Source: Brachyspira hyodysenteriae ATCC 27164 (GTDB lineage Bacteria; Spirochaetota; Brachyspiria; Brachyspirales; Brachyspiraceae). From it: a stretch of DNA of 64,000 bases. Both the position numbers and the translations under genes were made by a program. Numbering within the stretch: the first letter of the stretch is position 1; each line of letters starts with the position of its first letter. Positions 45,532 through 54,397 of the stretch are shown here, piece by piece. Under the pieces are notes generated by a model that saw only the letters and a list, made by a program, of their open reading frames with translations, did not search any database and was not told the origin of the DNA. The DNA is taken from positions 1,736,001 to 1,800,000 of the forward strand of contig NZ_CP015910.2 in the NCBI RefSeq assembly GCF_001676785.2. Direction: 5' to 3'.

Positions 45532-46602
45532 ATGGCTAAATTATTAATATCAAGCGATTTGCATCTTAGTGTTCAGGAAAAAGAATATTCACTTTCTGTA
45601 CTAGATGAAATAATAGAATATGCAAAAGATTATGATGCTTTAATGCTTCTTGGCGACACTTTCAATACTTTTGAAGATTTGCAAGGATTAAAAGATGTAT
45701 TTTCACAAAAAATAGAAGATTATCAAAAAGATGTATATTTACTTAAAGGCAATCATGAAAACCTAAAAGCTAAAGGCATAACATTAAATAAATTAAAATT
45801 CCCCGACAATGTTATAGTTATAGAAGATATAAGTTTTTTTAATATTGACAATTTGGATATTATAGCACTACCCTACAGTGAAAAATATATTATAAATAAT
45901 GATATAAATAAAAAAATAGAAAGTTTAAATGCTGATAATAGAATAGTAATAGCTCATGGTATAGTTGAAGGCACATTATGGGCTATAGAAGAAAATGAAG
46001 AGGCAGCAAGCATACCTATAGATATAATAAAAAAGATAGACCCTAATATCGCAATAGTAGGACATATACATAAACAAATGGAAGTTAATATTGAAAATAT
46101 AGAAATAATATATACAGGCTCAGCAAGAGTATGGAGAAAGACTAAATCAGAAATGGGTATAAGAAGATGCTTGGCTATTGATACCGAAAACAACTCTATA
46201 AAAAAAACATTTATAAATATAAAAAATGCAGGAGTATATAGAGTGTATGAAAGCAATATTTATAATATATCAAATATAGAACAAAAAGCACCTGAATGGG
46301 ATATAAATGATATTATAGATGTAAATATTTATGGAATAGCTGAAGATGAAAATGAACTTGAAGAAAAAATAAATAATATAAAAAACAAATATTCAAAATA
46401 TGTAAGGGACTTTAATATAAAAACTTCGGACATATTTTTACTTGAAAATGCATATAATGAAAGCATCATAAAAGAATTCTTATCAATAGCAGATGAATAT
46501 GAATTTAATACTAATAATGAAGAAGATTTAGAAATAGTTGAAATTGCAAAAAGAATAGGCATAGAAAAAATATATACTGCCCTACAAAATAACAAAAGAT
46601 AA
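45532..46602 (+). CDS. SbcD/YhaO-like metallophosphoesterase
   Basis: A 356-residue nuclease-type phosphoesterase with the Mre11/SbcD motifs in order: SSDLHLSV (D-x-H), LLGDTFN (GD), LKGNHE (GNHE), IAHGIVEG and VGHIHKQ (GHxH). It pairs with the downstream ATPase, whose start lies 29 bases after its stop, as in the SbcCD and Bacillus YhaO-YhaN pairs. Such complexes cut DNA ends and hairpins in an ATP-dependent way. The small size and the partner's membrane helices favour the YhaO type. Confidence 0.88.
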   Translation: MAKLLISSDLHLSVQEKEYSLSVLDEIIEYAKDYDALMLLGDTFNTFEDLQGLKDVFSQKIEDYQKDVYLLKGNHENLKAKGITLNKLKFPDNVIVIEDISFFNIDNLDIIALPYSEKYIINNDINKKIESLNADNRIVIAHGIVEGTLWAIEENEEAASIPIDIIKKIDPNIAIVGHIHKQMEVNIENIEIIYTGSARVWRKTKSEMGIRRCLAIDTENNSIKKTFINIKNAGVYRVYESNIYNISNIEQKAPEWDINDIIDVNIYGIAEDENELEEKINNIKNKYSKYVRDFNIKTSDIFLLENAYNESIIKEFLSIADEYEFNTNNEEDLEIVEIAKRIGIEKIYTALQNNKR

Positions 46603-46631
46603 TAATTAAGAATAAAAAACGGAAAATTAAA

Positions 46632-48791
46632 ATGATATTAAATTTAAATAAATTTGGAAAGTTTAGAAATAAATCCTTTGAAATATCTGATAATCTTACA
46701 TTGTTTTACGGAGAAAATGAATCTGGTAAAACTACTATATTTGACTCTTTGATGTTATTATTTTCAGAAAACAAAAAAACTTCATCTTTCGCCAAGCAAA
46801 TAAAATTGAGATACGGTGATGACATAGATATTAATACAGAACCAGAAATAGATGAAAATATAAAACTTCATCCTCAGTCATATAATAATTTATATTCAAT
46901 AAGACAAAGCGAAATAATATTTGAAATGTCAGACAGCAAAAAAGATTCCAAAGATTGGGAAAGCGAAATAAAGAAAAAATTATTTGCTTCGGATATAGAT
47001 GTAGGAAAAATAATATCTGAAGTAAAAGCAGAATATGCTGGAAAATCTCAAACTGCAATACCGGCACAATTAAAAAATACAAAATACAGAAATGAAGAAA
47101 TAGAAGAAGAACTTAATGCTTTATACAGTAAGGCTAATACAGAAGTTAATAAAAAAGATAAATTAAAAGAACTTGATGAATTATTAAAAGAAAGTAATAA
47201 TATATTAAAAGAAAAAATTGATGAATACAATAAATTAATCGCCTTAAGAGAAGAAAAAAATAAAGCAAAAGAGAAAAATCATTTACTTAATATAAATACA
47301 ATGATACATGAATTTAATAAAAAGGATCAATTCATAAAAGATAATATCAATTTAAGAGATGATCATTCAAAAACAATAAATGCTCTAAGCACAAAAATAG
47401 ATGAAAGTGAAAATAGAATATCATTTTTAAAAGGAAAAATAGAATCTCTTCAAAAATCTTCTGAGGAAAGAAATAAAACAGATTATCAAAGCATGATGCT
47501 TAGAATAGATAAAGCAATAAAAAAAATAGATGAATTAAAAGAAAAAAATAACAAAATACCAAAAATCGCATTTTTAGCAGGCGTCATTTTGGTATCAGCA
47601 TTACTTAGTTTATATTTTAAAAATCCGTATTGGTTTTTAATAATACTTCCTTCCATACCTTTTTTACTTATAAAAGAAGGAAAAAATGATAAATTTATAA
47701 ATGATATATTAGATTCACTTCCTGAAATTGATATAAACTCTGACAATTTAGAACTATCCACTTTAAAAGATATATTGCTAAGAGAATTAGCTAAAATAGA
47801 ACTAATACTTGAAAAAAATGATGATGAGGAATTAGAAAATTATAAAAAAGAATTGGAAGAAGCAGCAAACAATTTAGAAAATCATCATAAAGAATTAAAT
47901 AATTTCTTTAATAAGCTCAATGTAAAAAACAAAGAAAATTATTATGAAATAAAAAGTAATTTTGATAATGTATATAAAAGCACTGAAGAATTATTTAAAA
48001 AATTAATGATAGAAGCGAAAAAATTCGGTTTAAAAGATATAGATACATTAAATGCCAACTGTAATAGAATATTAAAAGAACTTGATGAAAAAGGCATCAA
48101 TCCTGATGATTATAATGAAATGGAAATGAAAGCATTAGAAAATAAATTAAGAGAGTTAGAGAAAGAAATTAATTCTATAAAAGAAAATATGAATAAAGTT
48201 ATATCCAATGCTTCATATATTCAGGGAGAACTTAACAGCAGCGATGATGTGCATAAAAAAATAGTTAATCTTGAAAGTGAGTTTGCAGAAAATAATGAAG
48301 AGATAAAAAATTTAAATAAGAGAAAAAAAGCCTTAGAATTGCTTGAAAATATGCTTTCAAAAATAAATAAAAAAAATGATGATATATTCAATTCTCTTTC
48401 TAATGAAGCAGAACTTTTATACAATCATATAACAGGAAAAAATTTATCAGATGATGTGATTTCAATGTCAGGATTCGATAAAAATAAAATAATGGTAAAA
48501 GATAAACAGAACGAAATGAGAAATGTAGAATTATTATCTTCTGCTACAAAAGATGCTGTTTATATAGCTATGCGTCTTTCTATACTTTCAAAAATACATG
48601 AAACAGGAAGATTAATACTATTAGATGATCCTTTTATCACATTTGATAATAAAAGAACAAAAGAAGCATTATCATTTATAAGAGAATATTCTAAAAAATA
48701 TAATATTCCTATAGCAATATTCACAAAAGATGTATTTATAAGAGATATTATGAAAAATTATCAAGAAGCTATTATACATGAGTTATCTTAA
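46632..48791 (+). CDS. SbcC/YhaN-like coiled-coil AAA ATPase with membrane helices
   Basis: A 719-residue SMC-like ATPase. The Walker A motif GENESGKTT is at residues 27-35, and the ABC-type signature LSSATKDAVYIAMRLSI and Walker B LILLDDPFITFD are near the C-terminus. Long coiled-coil arms lie between. In the middle (about 310-345) is a pair of hydrophobic helices (FLAGVILVSALLSLYF and FLIILPSIPFLLI), which SbcC lacks but Bacillus YhaN has, so the arms may attach to the inner membrane. The P-loop is closer to the N-terminus than in SMC proteins, as in SbcC. It works with the upstream phosphoesterase. Confidence 0.88.
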   Translation: MILNLNKFGKFRNKSFEISDNLTLFYGENESGKTTIFDSLMLLFSENKKTSSFAKQIKLRYGDDIDINTEPEIDENIKLHPQSYNNLYSIRQSEIIFEMSDSKKDSKDWESEIKKKLFASDIDVGKIISEVKAEYAGKSQTAIPAQLKNTKYRNEEIEEELNALYSKANTEVNKKDKLKELDELLKESNNILKEKIDEYNKLIALREEKNKAKEKNHLLNINTMIHEFNKKDQFIKDNINLRDDHSKTINALSTKIDESENRISFLKGKIESLQKSSEERNKTDYQSMMLRIDKAIKKIDELKEKNNKIPKIAFLAGVILVSALLSLYFKNPYWFLIILPSIPFLLIKEGKNDKFINDILDSLPEIDINSDNLELSTLKDILLRELAKIELILEKNDDEELENYKKELEEAANNLENHHKELNNFFNKLNVKNKENYYEIKSNFDNVYKSTEELFKKLMIEAKKFGLKDIDTLNANCNRILKELDEKGINPDDYNEMEMKALENKLRELEKEINSIKENMNKVISNASYIQGELNSSDDVHKKIVNLESEFAENNEEIKNLNKRKKALELLENMLSKINKKNDDIFNSLSNEAELLYNHITGKNLSDDVISMSGFDKNKIMVKDKQNEMRNVELLSSATKDAVYIAMRLSILSKIHETGRLILLDDPFITFDNKRTKEALSFIREYSKKYNIPIAIFTKDVFIRDIMKNYQEAIIHELS

Positions 48792-48874
48792 TTAATTACC
48801 TTTAATAGTATTGTATTTTTATCAATTTCTTTATAAAATATATATAGTAATCTTATACAAATATCGGCGGAATT

Positions 48875-49969
48875 ATGAAAAGAATAGGTATATATATAGA
48901 CTTAGAAAATGTATCGCATCTAAGCTATGAAGTTAATTTTGAACAAATGTTTAATAATATATTTTCTTTTTATAAGAATAATTTAAAAGACAAAGAAATA
49001 GTTTATTCTATAAAAAAGGCTTATGGAGATGCTAAATCTATAAAAAAATACTCAAAAAATTTAAGAGATATGCATATAGATATAGTTTATTCTGTCCCTG
49101 TTAATAAAGCCAAAAATATGGCTGATATGATATCATCAATAGATGCCTTTGAAGATTTTGTAATAAATAAAAAAATTGATATAGTGATATTCGTGAGCAG
49201 AGATGTTGATTATACTGTAGTTATGGATAGACTTTCAAGATATGGTGCTATTGTAGGAATAGTTACAGTGTTTGATAATTCCAAAAGAAATATATTTAAA
49301 ACTTCATGCAATCATATATTTAAAATTGAAGATTATAAATTAGCAGAAAAGCATGAAACAGAGGCGAAAAAAGAAAATACAATAGATAAAACAGAATTTC
49401 TAAATTTCTTTTATAAAAGAGTATTGGAAATATATAATGTTGAAAATACTCAGACAGTAAAAATTTCTATATCTGATATATGCAATAAAATAAATGAAGA
49501 CTTTAATTTAGACAAAGGTAAAAGTGCAATAGAACAAACTCAATTCAAAAAAATTAAAAATGTACTTAAATATTTAAATAATAATGGAATAGAAACTGAA
49601 ATAAAAAATGATGATTTTGATATTAATGATATAGATGTATTTAAAAATGTAATGTCTAAAATTTTAAATATAAATAGCTGTGAAATTAGTGAGAAAAACT
49701 TTATTTTATCTTTTAAAGAAATAATTTCTAATTATGAAGAGAATACTATTATATCTCTTGCAAATACAATGAATGAAATTAATAAAAAATTCAAAATAGG
49801 CAATAATTCGAGTGCGGTAAAAAATACAAGATTTAAAAAGCCAAGTAAATTTATAGAATATCTAATGAAAAAAAACATTCCTATTGAACTTGCCAATAAA
49901 GGAAATAGTTTTAAAATGAAAGATAAAAATCAAGTATTAGAAATACTAGAAAATATATATAATGAATAA
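48875..49969 (+). CDS. NYN-domain ribonuclease-like protein with two C-terminal repeats
   Basis: A 364-residue protein. Residues 1-155 form a NYN (PIN-like, LabA/DUF88) domain: acidic residues in IDLENV (D9, E11), MADMISSIDAFED and FVSRDVDYTVV fit the metal-dependent RNase centre. Two similar segments follow, about 168-250 and 258-350, each ending in a pattern like TQFKKIKNVLKYLNNNGIE or TRFKKPSKFIEYLMKKNIP. These resemble the OST-HTH (LOTUS) domains that bacterial NYN proteins often carry, though similarity is weak. It follows the YhaN-like gene by 83 bases and precedes tyrA by 15. RNA is the probable substrate. Confidence 0.82.
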   Translation: MKRIGIYIDLENVSHLSYEVNFEQMFNNIFSFYKNNLKDKEIVYSIKKAYGDAKSIKKYSKNLRDMHIDIVYSVPVNKAKNMADMISSIDAFEDFVINKKIDIVIFVSRDVDYTVVMDRLSRYGAIVGIVTVFDNSKRNIFKTSCNHIFKIEDYKLAEKHETEAKKENTIDKTEFLNFFYKRVLEIYNVENTQTVKISISDICNKINEDFNLDKGKSAIEQTQFKKIKNVLKYLNNNGIETEIKNDDFDINDIDVFKNVMSKILNINSCEISEKNFILSFKEIISNYEENTIISLANTMNEINKKFKIGNNSSAVKNTRFKKPSKFIEYLMKKNIPIELANKGNSFKMKDKNQVLEILENIYNE

Positions 49970-49984
49970 TATGAGGAAATGAAT

Positions 49985-50839
49985 ATGTCAAATATAACAG
50001 TTATCGGAATGGGTTTGATGGGCGGATCTTTAATAAAGGCATTAAAGCTAAGTAATCAAGATTATCATATATATGCTATAGATACAAATAAAGAAAATAT
50101 AGAATCTGCTTTAAAAGATGGTTATATTGAAAAAGGCTCATATAATTATGATAATATAAAAGAACTTATTGAATTATCTGATATAATTATGATATGCACA
50201 ATTCCGTCAATAGCAATAGATATAATAAATAAATATAAACATTTAATAAATAATAATCAAATACTTTCTGACTTTTGCGGAGTAAAAACTGATATTTTCA
50301 ATAATACTAAAGATAAAAAATATGTAGGGCTTCATACTATGGCAGGAAAAGAAAAAGGAGGATACATTAATTCTTCCGAAACTCTTTTTAAAAACTCAAA
50401 TGCCATAATAGTAAATAATGAAAATGCCAATGAAAATGATATAAATATAATAGAAAAACTTTCAAAGGATATAGGCTGCTTAAAAATAAAAAAAACAACA
50501 GCACAAAAACATGATGAAATGATAGCTTTTACAAGTCAGCTTATGCATATAGTGGCATGCGGCATAGTTAATCATGATCATTTTTTGCCTTCGCTTGGTT
50601 TTGAGGGAAACAGTTTGGGAGATCATACAAGAGTCGGTACGATAGATGCTAATATGTGGAGCGAATTATTTTTATACAATAGTGATTATTTGTATGACTC
50701 TTTAGATAAATACATAAAATGCTTAGATGATTTTAAAAATGCATTAAAAAACAAAGATAGAAATGAATTAAAAAGACTTATGCAGCATTCAAATAATACA
50801 AAAAAAGAATGGCTCGATTTGAAAAATAATGACTTGTAA
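49985..50839 (+). CDS. tyrA: prephenate dehydrogenase
   Basis: TyrA oxidatively decarboxylates prephenate to 4-hydroxyphenylpyruvate in tyrosine synthesis. The 284 residues start with the NAD(P)-binding VIGMGLMGGSLIKALK, contain HTMAGKEKGGY (the histidine and substrate region) and KKTTAQKHDEMIAFTSQLMH. It is a monofunctional form without chorismate mutase or ACT domain. The ATG at 49,985 is preferred because GAGG sits eight bases upstream; the ATG at 49,979 has only two bases of spacing. It ends a plus-strand run before a hairpin near 50.93 kb. Confidence 0.92.
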   Translation: MSNITVIGMGLMGGSLIKALKLSNQDYHIYAIDTNKENIESALKDGYIEKGSYNYDNIKELIELSDIIMICTIPSIAIDIINKYKHLINNNQILSDFCGVKTDIFNNTKDKKYVGLHTMAGKEKGGYINSSETLFKNSNAIIVNNENANENDINIIEKLSKDIGCLKIKKTTAQKHDEMIAFTSQLMHIVACGIVNHDHFLPSLGFEGNSLGDHTRVGTIDANMWSELFLYNSDYLYDSLDKYIKCLDDFKNALKNKDRNELKRLMQHSNNTKKEWLDLKNNDL

Positions 50840-50914
50840 ATATAAAAAACTAAATTCAGAATTATAAACTTATAATAAGTTAAAAAATTATTAGCAGCAA
50901 TATAAACTATAAAA

Positions 50915-50951
50915 AATTAAATCTCTAGCATTTTATATGCCAGAGATTTAA
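50915..50951 (-). terminator. intrinsic terminator after the M24 peptidase gene
   Basis: On the minus strand AAATCTCT and AGAGATTT (50,919-50,926 and 50,942-50,949 in plus coordinates) pair, with a further GCA/TGC pair inside, and a run of T follows. It lies 23 bases past the peptidase stop and between convergent genes. Confidence 0.75.
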
Positions 50952-50973
50952 AACAATATTCTTTAATTATTAA

Positions 50974-52050
50974 TTATTTTATAATCATTTCTTTTGTAAA
51001 GCTATTTAAATTTTTATGTCCGTCTTTGGTTACAACTATCAAATCTTCTATTCTCACCCCTACCTTTTTATCAGCACAATAAATACCAGGCTCTATTGAA
51101 AATATCATACCCTCTTTTAATAATGCCTGATGAATAGAACTAACATCTCCATATTCATGAACATCCATACCTATACAATGTCCTGTTCTATGAGTAAAAT
51201 ATTCTCCGTAACCATTTTCTGTTATACAAGAACGTGCCTCATTATCTATATCTGAGAATTTTAATCCTTCTTTTACTTTATCAATGGCTCTTTCATTAGC
51301 AGTTTTTACTATATTATATATCTTTTTAGCTTCTTCATTAGGCTCTCCAAAAAATATAGTTCTAGTCATATCAGAACAATATCCGTTATGCATACAGCCC
51401 ATATCTATAACTAAACAGCCATTATCACCTATTACAGTATTGCCTGTAGAATAATGAGGATTAGCAGCATTCTCGGCAAAAGCTATTATAGGTGTAAATG
51501 AAAATCCGCCGTCTGCTCCGTTTCTTTTATATATAAGTTTTAATTCTTCTAAAGCATCAATTTCTTTCATACCTACTCTTACAAAGTCAATAATATCTTT
51601 CATGCTTTTATCATTGATTTCTGAAGCTTTAATCATCTTTTTTATCTCTTCTTCATCCTTTTGCATTCTTACATAATCTATGCATGAAGAAGCATTTATA
51701 TATTTTTTAGCTATATCAAGTTCCATCATCTCAAGTAAAAAATTAGATGTCATAACCTTATCTATACCAATATTTTTATCTTTATGTACAAATTTAGATA
51801 ATTTTTTCACCGCACTTTCTGTATCAGAATAATATAAAATATCTATATCTTTATTATTTAATGGGAAAAGCTGATTATTAATAAGATGAACTTCATTGTC
51901 CTGATTGATATAAAGTCCTAAAAATCTTTCACCTGAATGTATATTAATATTTGTAAGATAATATATTGACATTCTGTCTGTTATAACAAATTGATAAATA
52001 TCTTTTTCTTTCATAGCGTTAATAACTCTGTTTAATCTATTAGTATTCAT
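50974..52050 (-). CDS. M24 family Xaa-Pro peptidase
   Basis: A 358-residue creatinase/aminopeptidase-P-type metallopeptidase that cleaves N-terminal Xaa-Pro bonds of peptides. The metal ligands are in order: D in CLVIDMGCMHNGYCSDM (two Asp), H in HRTGHCIGMDVHEYG, E in FSIEPGIY and E in VGVRIEDLIVV. An N-terminal creatinase-like domain (1-125) precedes. The ATG at 52,050 has AAGGA nine bases upstream; a longer TTG reading to 52,077 is less likely. Peptidase use of peptides fits the genus's fermentative life, which is inference. Confidence 0.92.
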   Translation of the reverse strand: MNTNRLNRVINAMKEKDIYQFVITDRMSIYYLTNINIHSGERFLGLYINQDNEVHLINNQLFPLNNKDIDILYYSDTESAVKKLSKFVHKDKNIGIDKVMTSNFLLEMMELDIAKKYINASSCIDYVRMQKDEEEIKKMIKASEINDKSMKDIIDFVRVGMKEIDALEELKLIYKRNGADGGFSFTPIIAFAENAANPHYSTGNTVIGDNGCLVIDMGCMHNGYCSDMTRTIFFGEPNEEAKKIYNIVKTANERAIDKVKEGLKFSDIDNEARSCITENGYGEYFTHRTGHCIGMDVHEYGDVSSIHQALLKEGMIFSIEPGIYCADKKVGVRIEDLIVVTKDGHKNLNSFTKEMIIK

Positions 52051-52126
52051 AAGAATAATTCCTTTTATAAAAATCAAAAAATTATTAAGATATATTATAT
52101 ACTGTAATGTATTATTTGTATATAAA

Positions 52127-53035
52127 CTATTTATTTTTTTCAGGCAAACTAAGCAAAGTTAAAGCAGTCAATGTTAGTAACACGCCTACAACAGAAAGTA
52201 CAGTAGGTATTTCATGATAAAAGAATATTCCAAAAAACATTGCAGCTATAGGTTCGCCTGATGCTAATATAGAAGCCTTTCCAGCATCCATATGCCCCAA
52301 AGCTATAGTAAAAAATGCATAAGGAAATACTGATGTACAAAGAGAATGAAAGAGCATAAATACTAACATACCAGAACCATTTTCTACTACAACATTTGAA
52401 AGTGCTTTCCAATCAGTAAAAGGCAATGATATTACAGCTATACTTATTAATGCATATAAAGTAACGGTGAGAGTATTATAATTTTTTATTATAGCAAGTT
52501 TAGAAAATATACTGTAGAGCCCGTAGAAAAAAGCACCCATAAAACCTATAAATATACCAAAATATGTCCACTTCATAGTTTCATTAGTTTCAAGTACTCC
52601 GCTTGCGAAGAAACATCCTAGTAATGCTAGTATCATACAAATAATTTTTTTTACTGTTATCTTTTCTTTGAAAAATATATTAGCAAATATCAAAACAAAT
52701 ATAGGAGATAAACTCAAAAGTACCGCAGATAAAGATAATGATAATTGCTTTACAGCCTCATTATAACAAATATTAAGTCCTAATATTCCAAGTATGCCAG
52801 CTGAAACGAATATCCATAAATCTTTTAATTTTATTTTTATTAAAGACCTGTCATATAAAAATACGCATATAAAAAATATTATGCTTGCTACGATAACTCT
52901 TGAAGAAACAACAGTAAAACTATTAATATTCAATTCCATAAGTCTTCTTATAAATATTCCGCCGCCTCCCCAAAATATACCGGATAATATAGGAAGAATA
53001 GGTATAAACTTTTTCATAATGAAATAAGACTCCAT
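52127..53035 (-). CDS. DMT/EamA family transporter
   Basis: A 302-residue inner-membrane protein with ten predicted helices in two EamA halves, including the pattern SLSAVLLSLSPIFVLIFANIFFKEK at the end of the first half and LASGEPIAAMFFGIFFYHE in the second. Such proteins export or import small metabolites; the substrate cannot be read here. Starts at 53,035 and 53,017 (MKKFIPILPILSG) are both possible; the second starts the first helix cleanly, but its nearest GGAG is 12 bases away. A candidate small RNA with its own terminator lies upstream, so the gene needs a separate promoter, perhaps in 53,040-53,200. Confidence 0.9.
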   Translation of the reverse strand: MESYFIMKKFIPILPILSGIFWGGGGIFIRRLMELNINSFTVVSSRVIVASIIFFICVFLYDRSLIKIKLKDLWIFVSAGILGILGLNICYNEAVKQLSLSLSAVLLSLSPIFVLIFANIFFKEKITVKKIICMILALLGCFFASGVLETNETMKWTYFGIFIGFMGAFFYGLYSIFSKLAIIKNYNTLTVTLYALISIAVISLPFTDWKALSNVVVENGSGMLVFMLFHSLCTSVFPYAFFTIALGHMDAGKASILASGEPIAAMFFGIFFYHEIPTVLSVVGVLLTLTALTLLSLPEKNK

Positions 53036-53260
53036 AATATAATAATTCAGAATTTGAATAAATATTATATACTAAAAATAATTTTTTTTAATATAGAATT
53101 TCTAAATATTTTTTATAGTTAATTGTTTTTTATTAATTCCTTATATTCTAAAAATGTAAAGTTTAAAAATAATGTGATTAAAAAACATTGGATATATTTA
53201 TAAAATTAAGAATAGTAATTTATATATGATAATTTTTATTATAAATAAAGAAAAATCGTT

Positions 53261-53299
53261 AAAAAAATAAACCGCTTTTGTGGGATGAACAAAGCGGCT
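53261..53299 (-). terminator. intrinsic terminator of the candidate small RNA
   Basis: On the minus strand CCGCTTT and AAAGCGG (53,291-53,297 and 53,272-53,278 in plus coordinates) pair, extended by GT/AC past a bulged A. The tail reads TTTATTTTTTT. No minus-strand protein gene lies immediately upstream: rplT and its terminator are at 54.3 kb and the genes between are on the plus strand. Confidence 0.75.
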
Positions 53300-53339
53300 T
53301 ATTACAAATATAGTTATTGGGGGGTAGTCCAATCAACTA
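53261..53339 (-). ncRNA. candidate sigma-28-dependent small RNA
   Basis: Between a sigma-28-type promoter and a strong intrinsic terminator, about 80 bases carry no credible protein start (no ATG, and only a TTG frame without a ribosome binding site). On the minus strand the RNA would fold into a short hairpin AUUGG-loop-CCAAU (53,316-53,333) with the loop ACUACCCC, then an AU-rich linker, then the terminator hairpin with the loop UUCAUCCCAC. C-rich single-stranded loops of this type are used by sRNAs that pair with Shine-Dalgarno sequences. This is seen in sequence plus inference; no known RNA family was recognised. Confidence 0.55.
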
Positions 53340-53345
53340 AATATA

Positions 53346-53372
53346 TTATCGGCCGCTTGGCAATTAACTTTA
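53346..53372 (-). promoter_or_regulatory. near-perfect sigma-28 (FliA)-type promoter
   Basis: On the minus strand TAAAGTTA (53,365-53,372) is followed by exactly 11 bases and GCCGATAA (53,346-53,353). Compared with TAAAGTTT-N11-GCCGATAA, 15 of 16 positions match. A transcript would start near 53,339 and run into the terminator at 53,261-53,299. Confidence 0.75.
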
Positions 53373-53458
53373 GTATTTTTATAAAAAAATATTAAATATT
53401 GATTTTTTTTTATTACTTGTTATCATAGCAATATTAATTCACAATTAAGGAGCAGAAT

Positions 53459-53599
53459 ATGAAATCAAAAAATAATGTATCAAGAGAAAGTTTTACATTC
53501 AAACAAAATGAAAACGTAAAAAAACAAGTATCAAATATTATATCAAATTTCAATAATGTAAATAAAAATCAAAATTCAAATACTAAAAAAGATAAGTAA
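53459..53599 (+). CDS. 46-residue hypothetical protein
   Basis: A short ORF of 46 codons with a strong AAGGAG site eight bases before the ATG. The product is hydrophilic, rich in asparagine, lysine and serine, with no hydrophobic segment. Its stop is two bases from the start of the following membrane protein gene, so the two are probably translated from one transcript. No family recognised. The ribosome binding site and tight spacing support it as real. Confidence 0.6.
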   Translation: MKSKNNVSRESFTFKQNENVKKQVSNIISNFNNVNKNQNSNTKKDK

Positions 53600-53601
53600 A
53601 A

Positions 53602-54291
53602 ATGGATTTTTCATCTTTAATAACTGTTATAATATTTATTTTACCTGGATTTATTATTATAACTGTTAAAAATTTATACAGTTATGTAAAAAAAATAAAT
53701 ACTTTTTCAAAAATACTTCAATCATTAATTGCTACAATTTGTATATGGTATATTATTATAATATTATCTAATTATAATAGCAATTTAAACAATATTTTTA
53801 ATATATTATTAAAATTAGAAAAAACTAACTTTTTAGAATATAAGTTCCAAATTTTTACTTTTTTTATTATAGTTTATTTAGTATCTTTTATATTAGGATT
53901 AGTAATAGGATATTTGCTTCATAGATTAAAATTTATAGAAAAATTATATAATAAAATATATTATAAAATCTTTTCAAAAAAACCTACTAAACATATTTTT
54001 GAACATATATTTTATGAAGCTAGTTTAGATAAAAATAAGAATATATATGTATTCATAAAAACTATAAGCGGAGAATATATTTTTGGATTTGTAAAAGAAG
54101 CAAGTGATAATATAGATGATAGAAGTATATGTATATATGATGTGCATCAAATTAGAAATAAACAATTAATAGAAACACTATACAAAGAAAATAATTTTAT
54201 TTATATAAAAGAAAATTCAATAGAATATATTTATATATTAAATGATATTTCAGATTTAGAAAAAATATGCAATTATTTAATTAACAAATAA
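53602..54291 (+). CDS. membrane protein, DUF6338-like
   Basis: A 229-residue protein with hydrophobic helices near 5-25 (containing ILPGF), 38-58 and 80-110, followed by a soluble C-terminal part (about 130-229) of beta strands such as YVFIKTISGEYIFGFVKEAS. The layout, with an early PGF motif and a small C-terminal beta domain, resembles DUF6338 proteins, but this is a tentative match. It follows the 46-aa ORF by two bases, and the terminator after it works mainly for the opposite strand. Function unknown. Confidence 0.65.
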   Translation: MDFSSLITVIIFILPGFIIITVKNLYSYVKKINTFSKILQSLIATICIWYIIIILSNYNSNLNNIFNILLKLEKTNFLEYKFQIFTFFIIVYLVSFILGLVIGYLLHRLKFIEKLYNKIYYKIFSKKPTKHIFEHIFYEASLDKNKNIYVFIKTISGEYIFGFVKEASDNIDDRSICIYDVHQIRNKQLIETLYKENNFIYIKENSIEYIYILNDISDLEKICNYLINK

Positions 54292-54320
54292 AAATAATTA
54301 CTTATTCATAAAAATAATAT

Positions 54321-54358
54321 AAAAAACCGTTAGCATTCAAATTATAAATACTAACGGT
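54321..54358 (-). terminator. intrinsic terminator of the thrS-rplT operon
   Basis: ACCGTTAG (54,326-54,333) and CTAACGGT (54,351-54,358) form an 8-bp stem. On the minus strand the hairpin is followed by six T. It lies about 40 bases after the rplT stop. Confidence 0.75.
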
Positions 54359-54397
54359 GATTTTATACATAAGTAAATATTTTTTAAGTCTAATATA

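Larger units (their letters stand above)
53036..53458. other. gene-free spacer holding a candidate small RNA
   Basis: This 423-base spacer between the DMT transporter and a 46-aa ORF is mostly AT-rich. Its GC-rich part (53,270-53,360) contains a sigma-28-type promoter, two hairpins and a terminator on the minus strand. The rest holds AT-rich sequence where the transporter promoter and the plus-strand promoter of the 46-aa ORF would lie; I could not place them. Confidence 0.6.

Noticed and set aside
53261-53372. Riboswitch or attenuator in the leader of the DMT transporter gene
   Set aside because: AAGCGGC near 53,355 could pair with the terminator arm to form an antiterminator, but it lies inside the sigma-28 promoter spacer, upstream of the predicted RNA start. 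No known riboswitch consensus was recognised.
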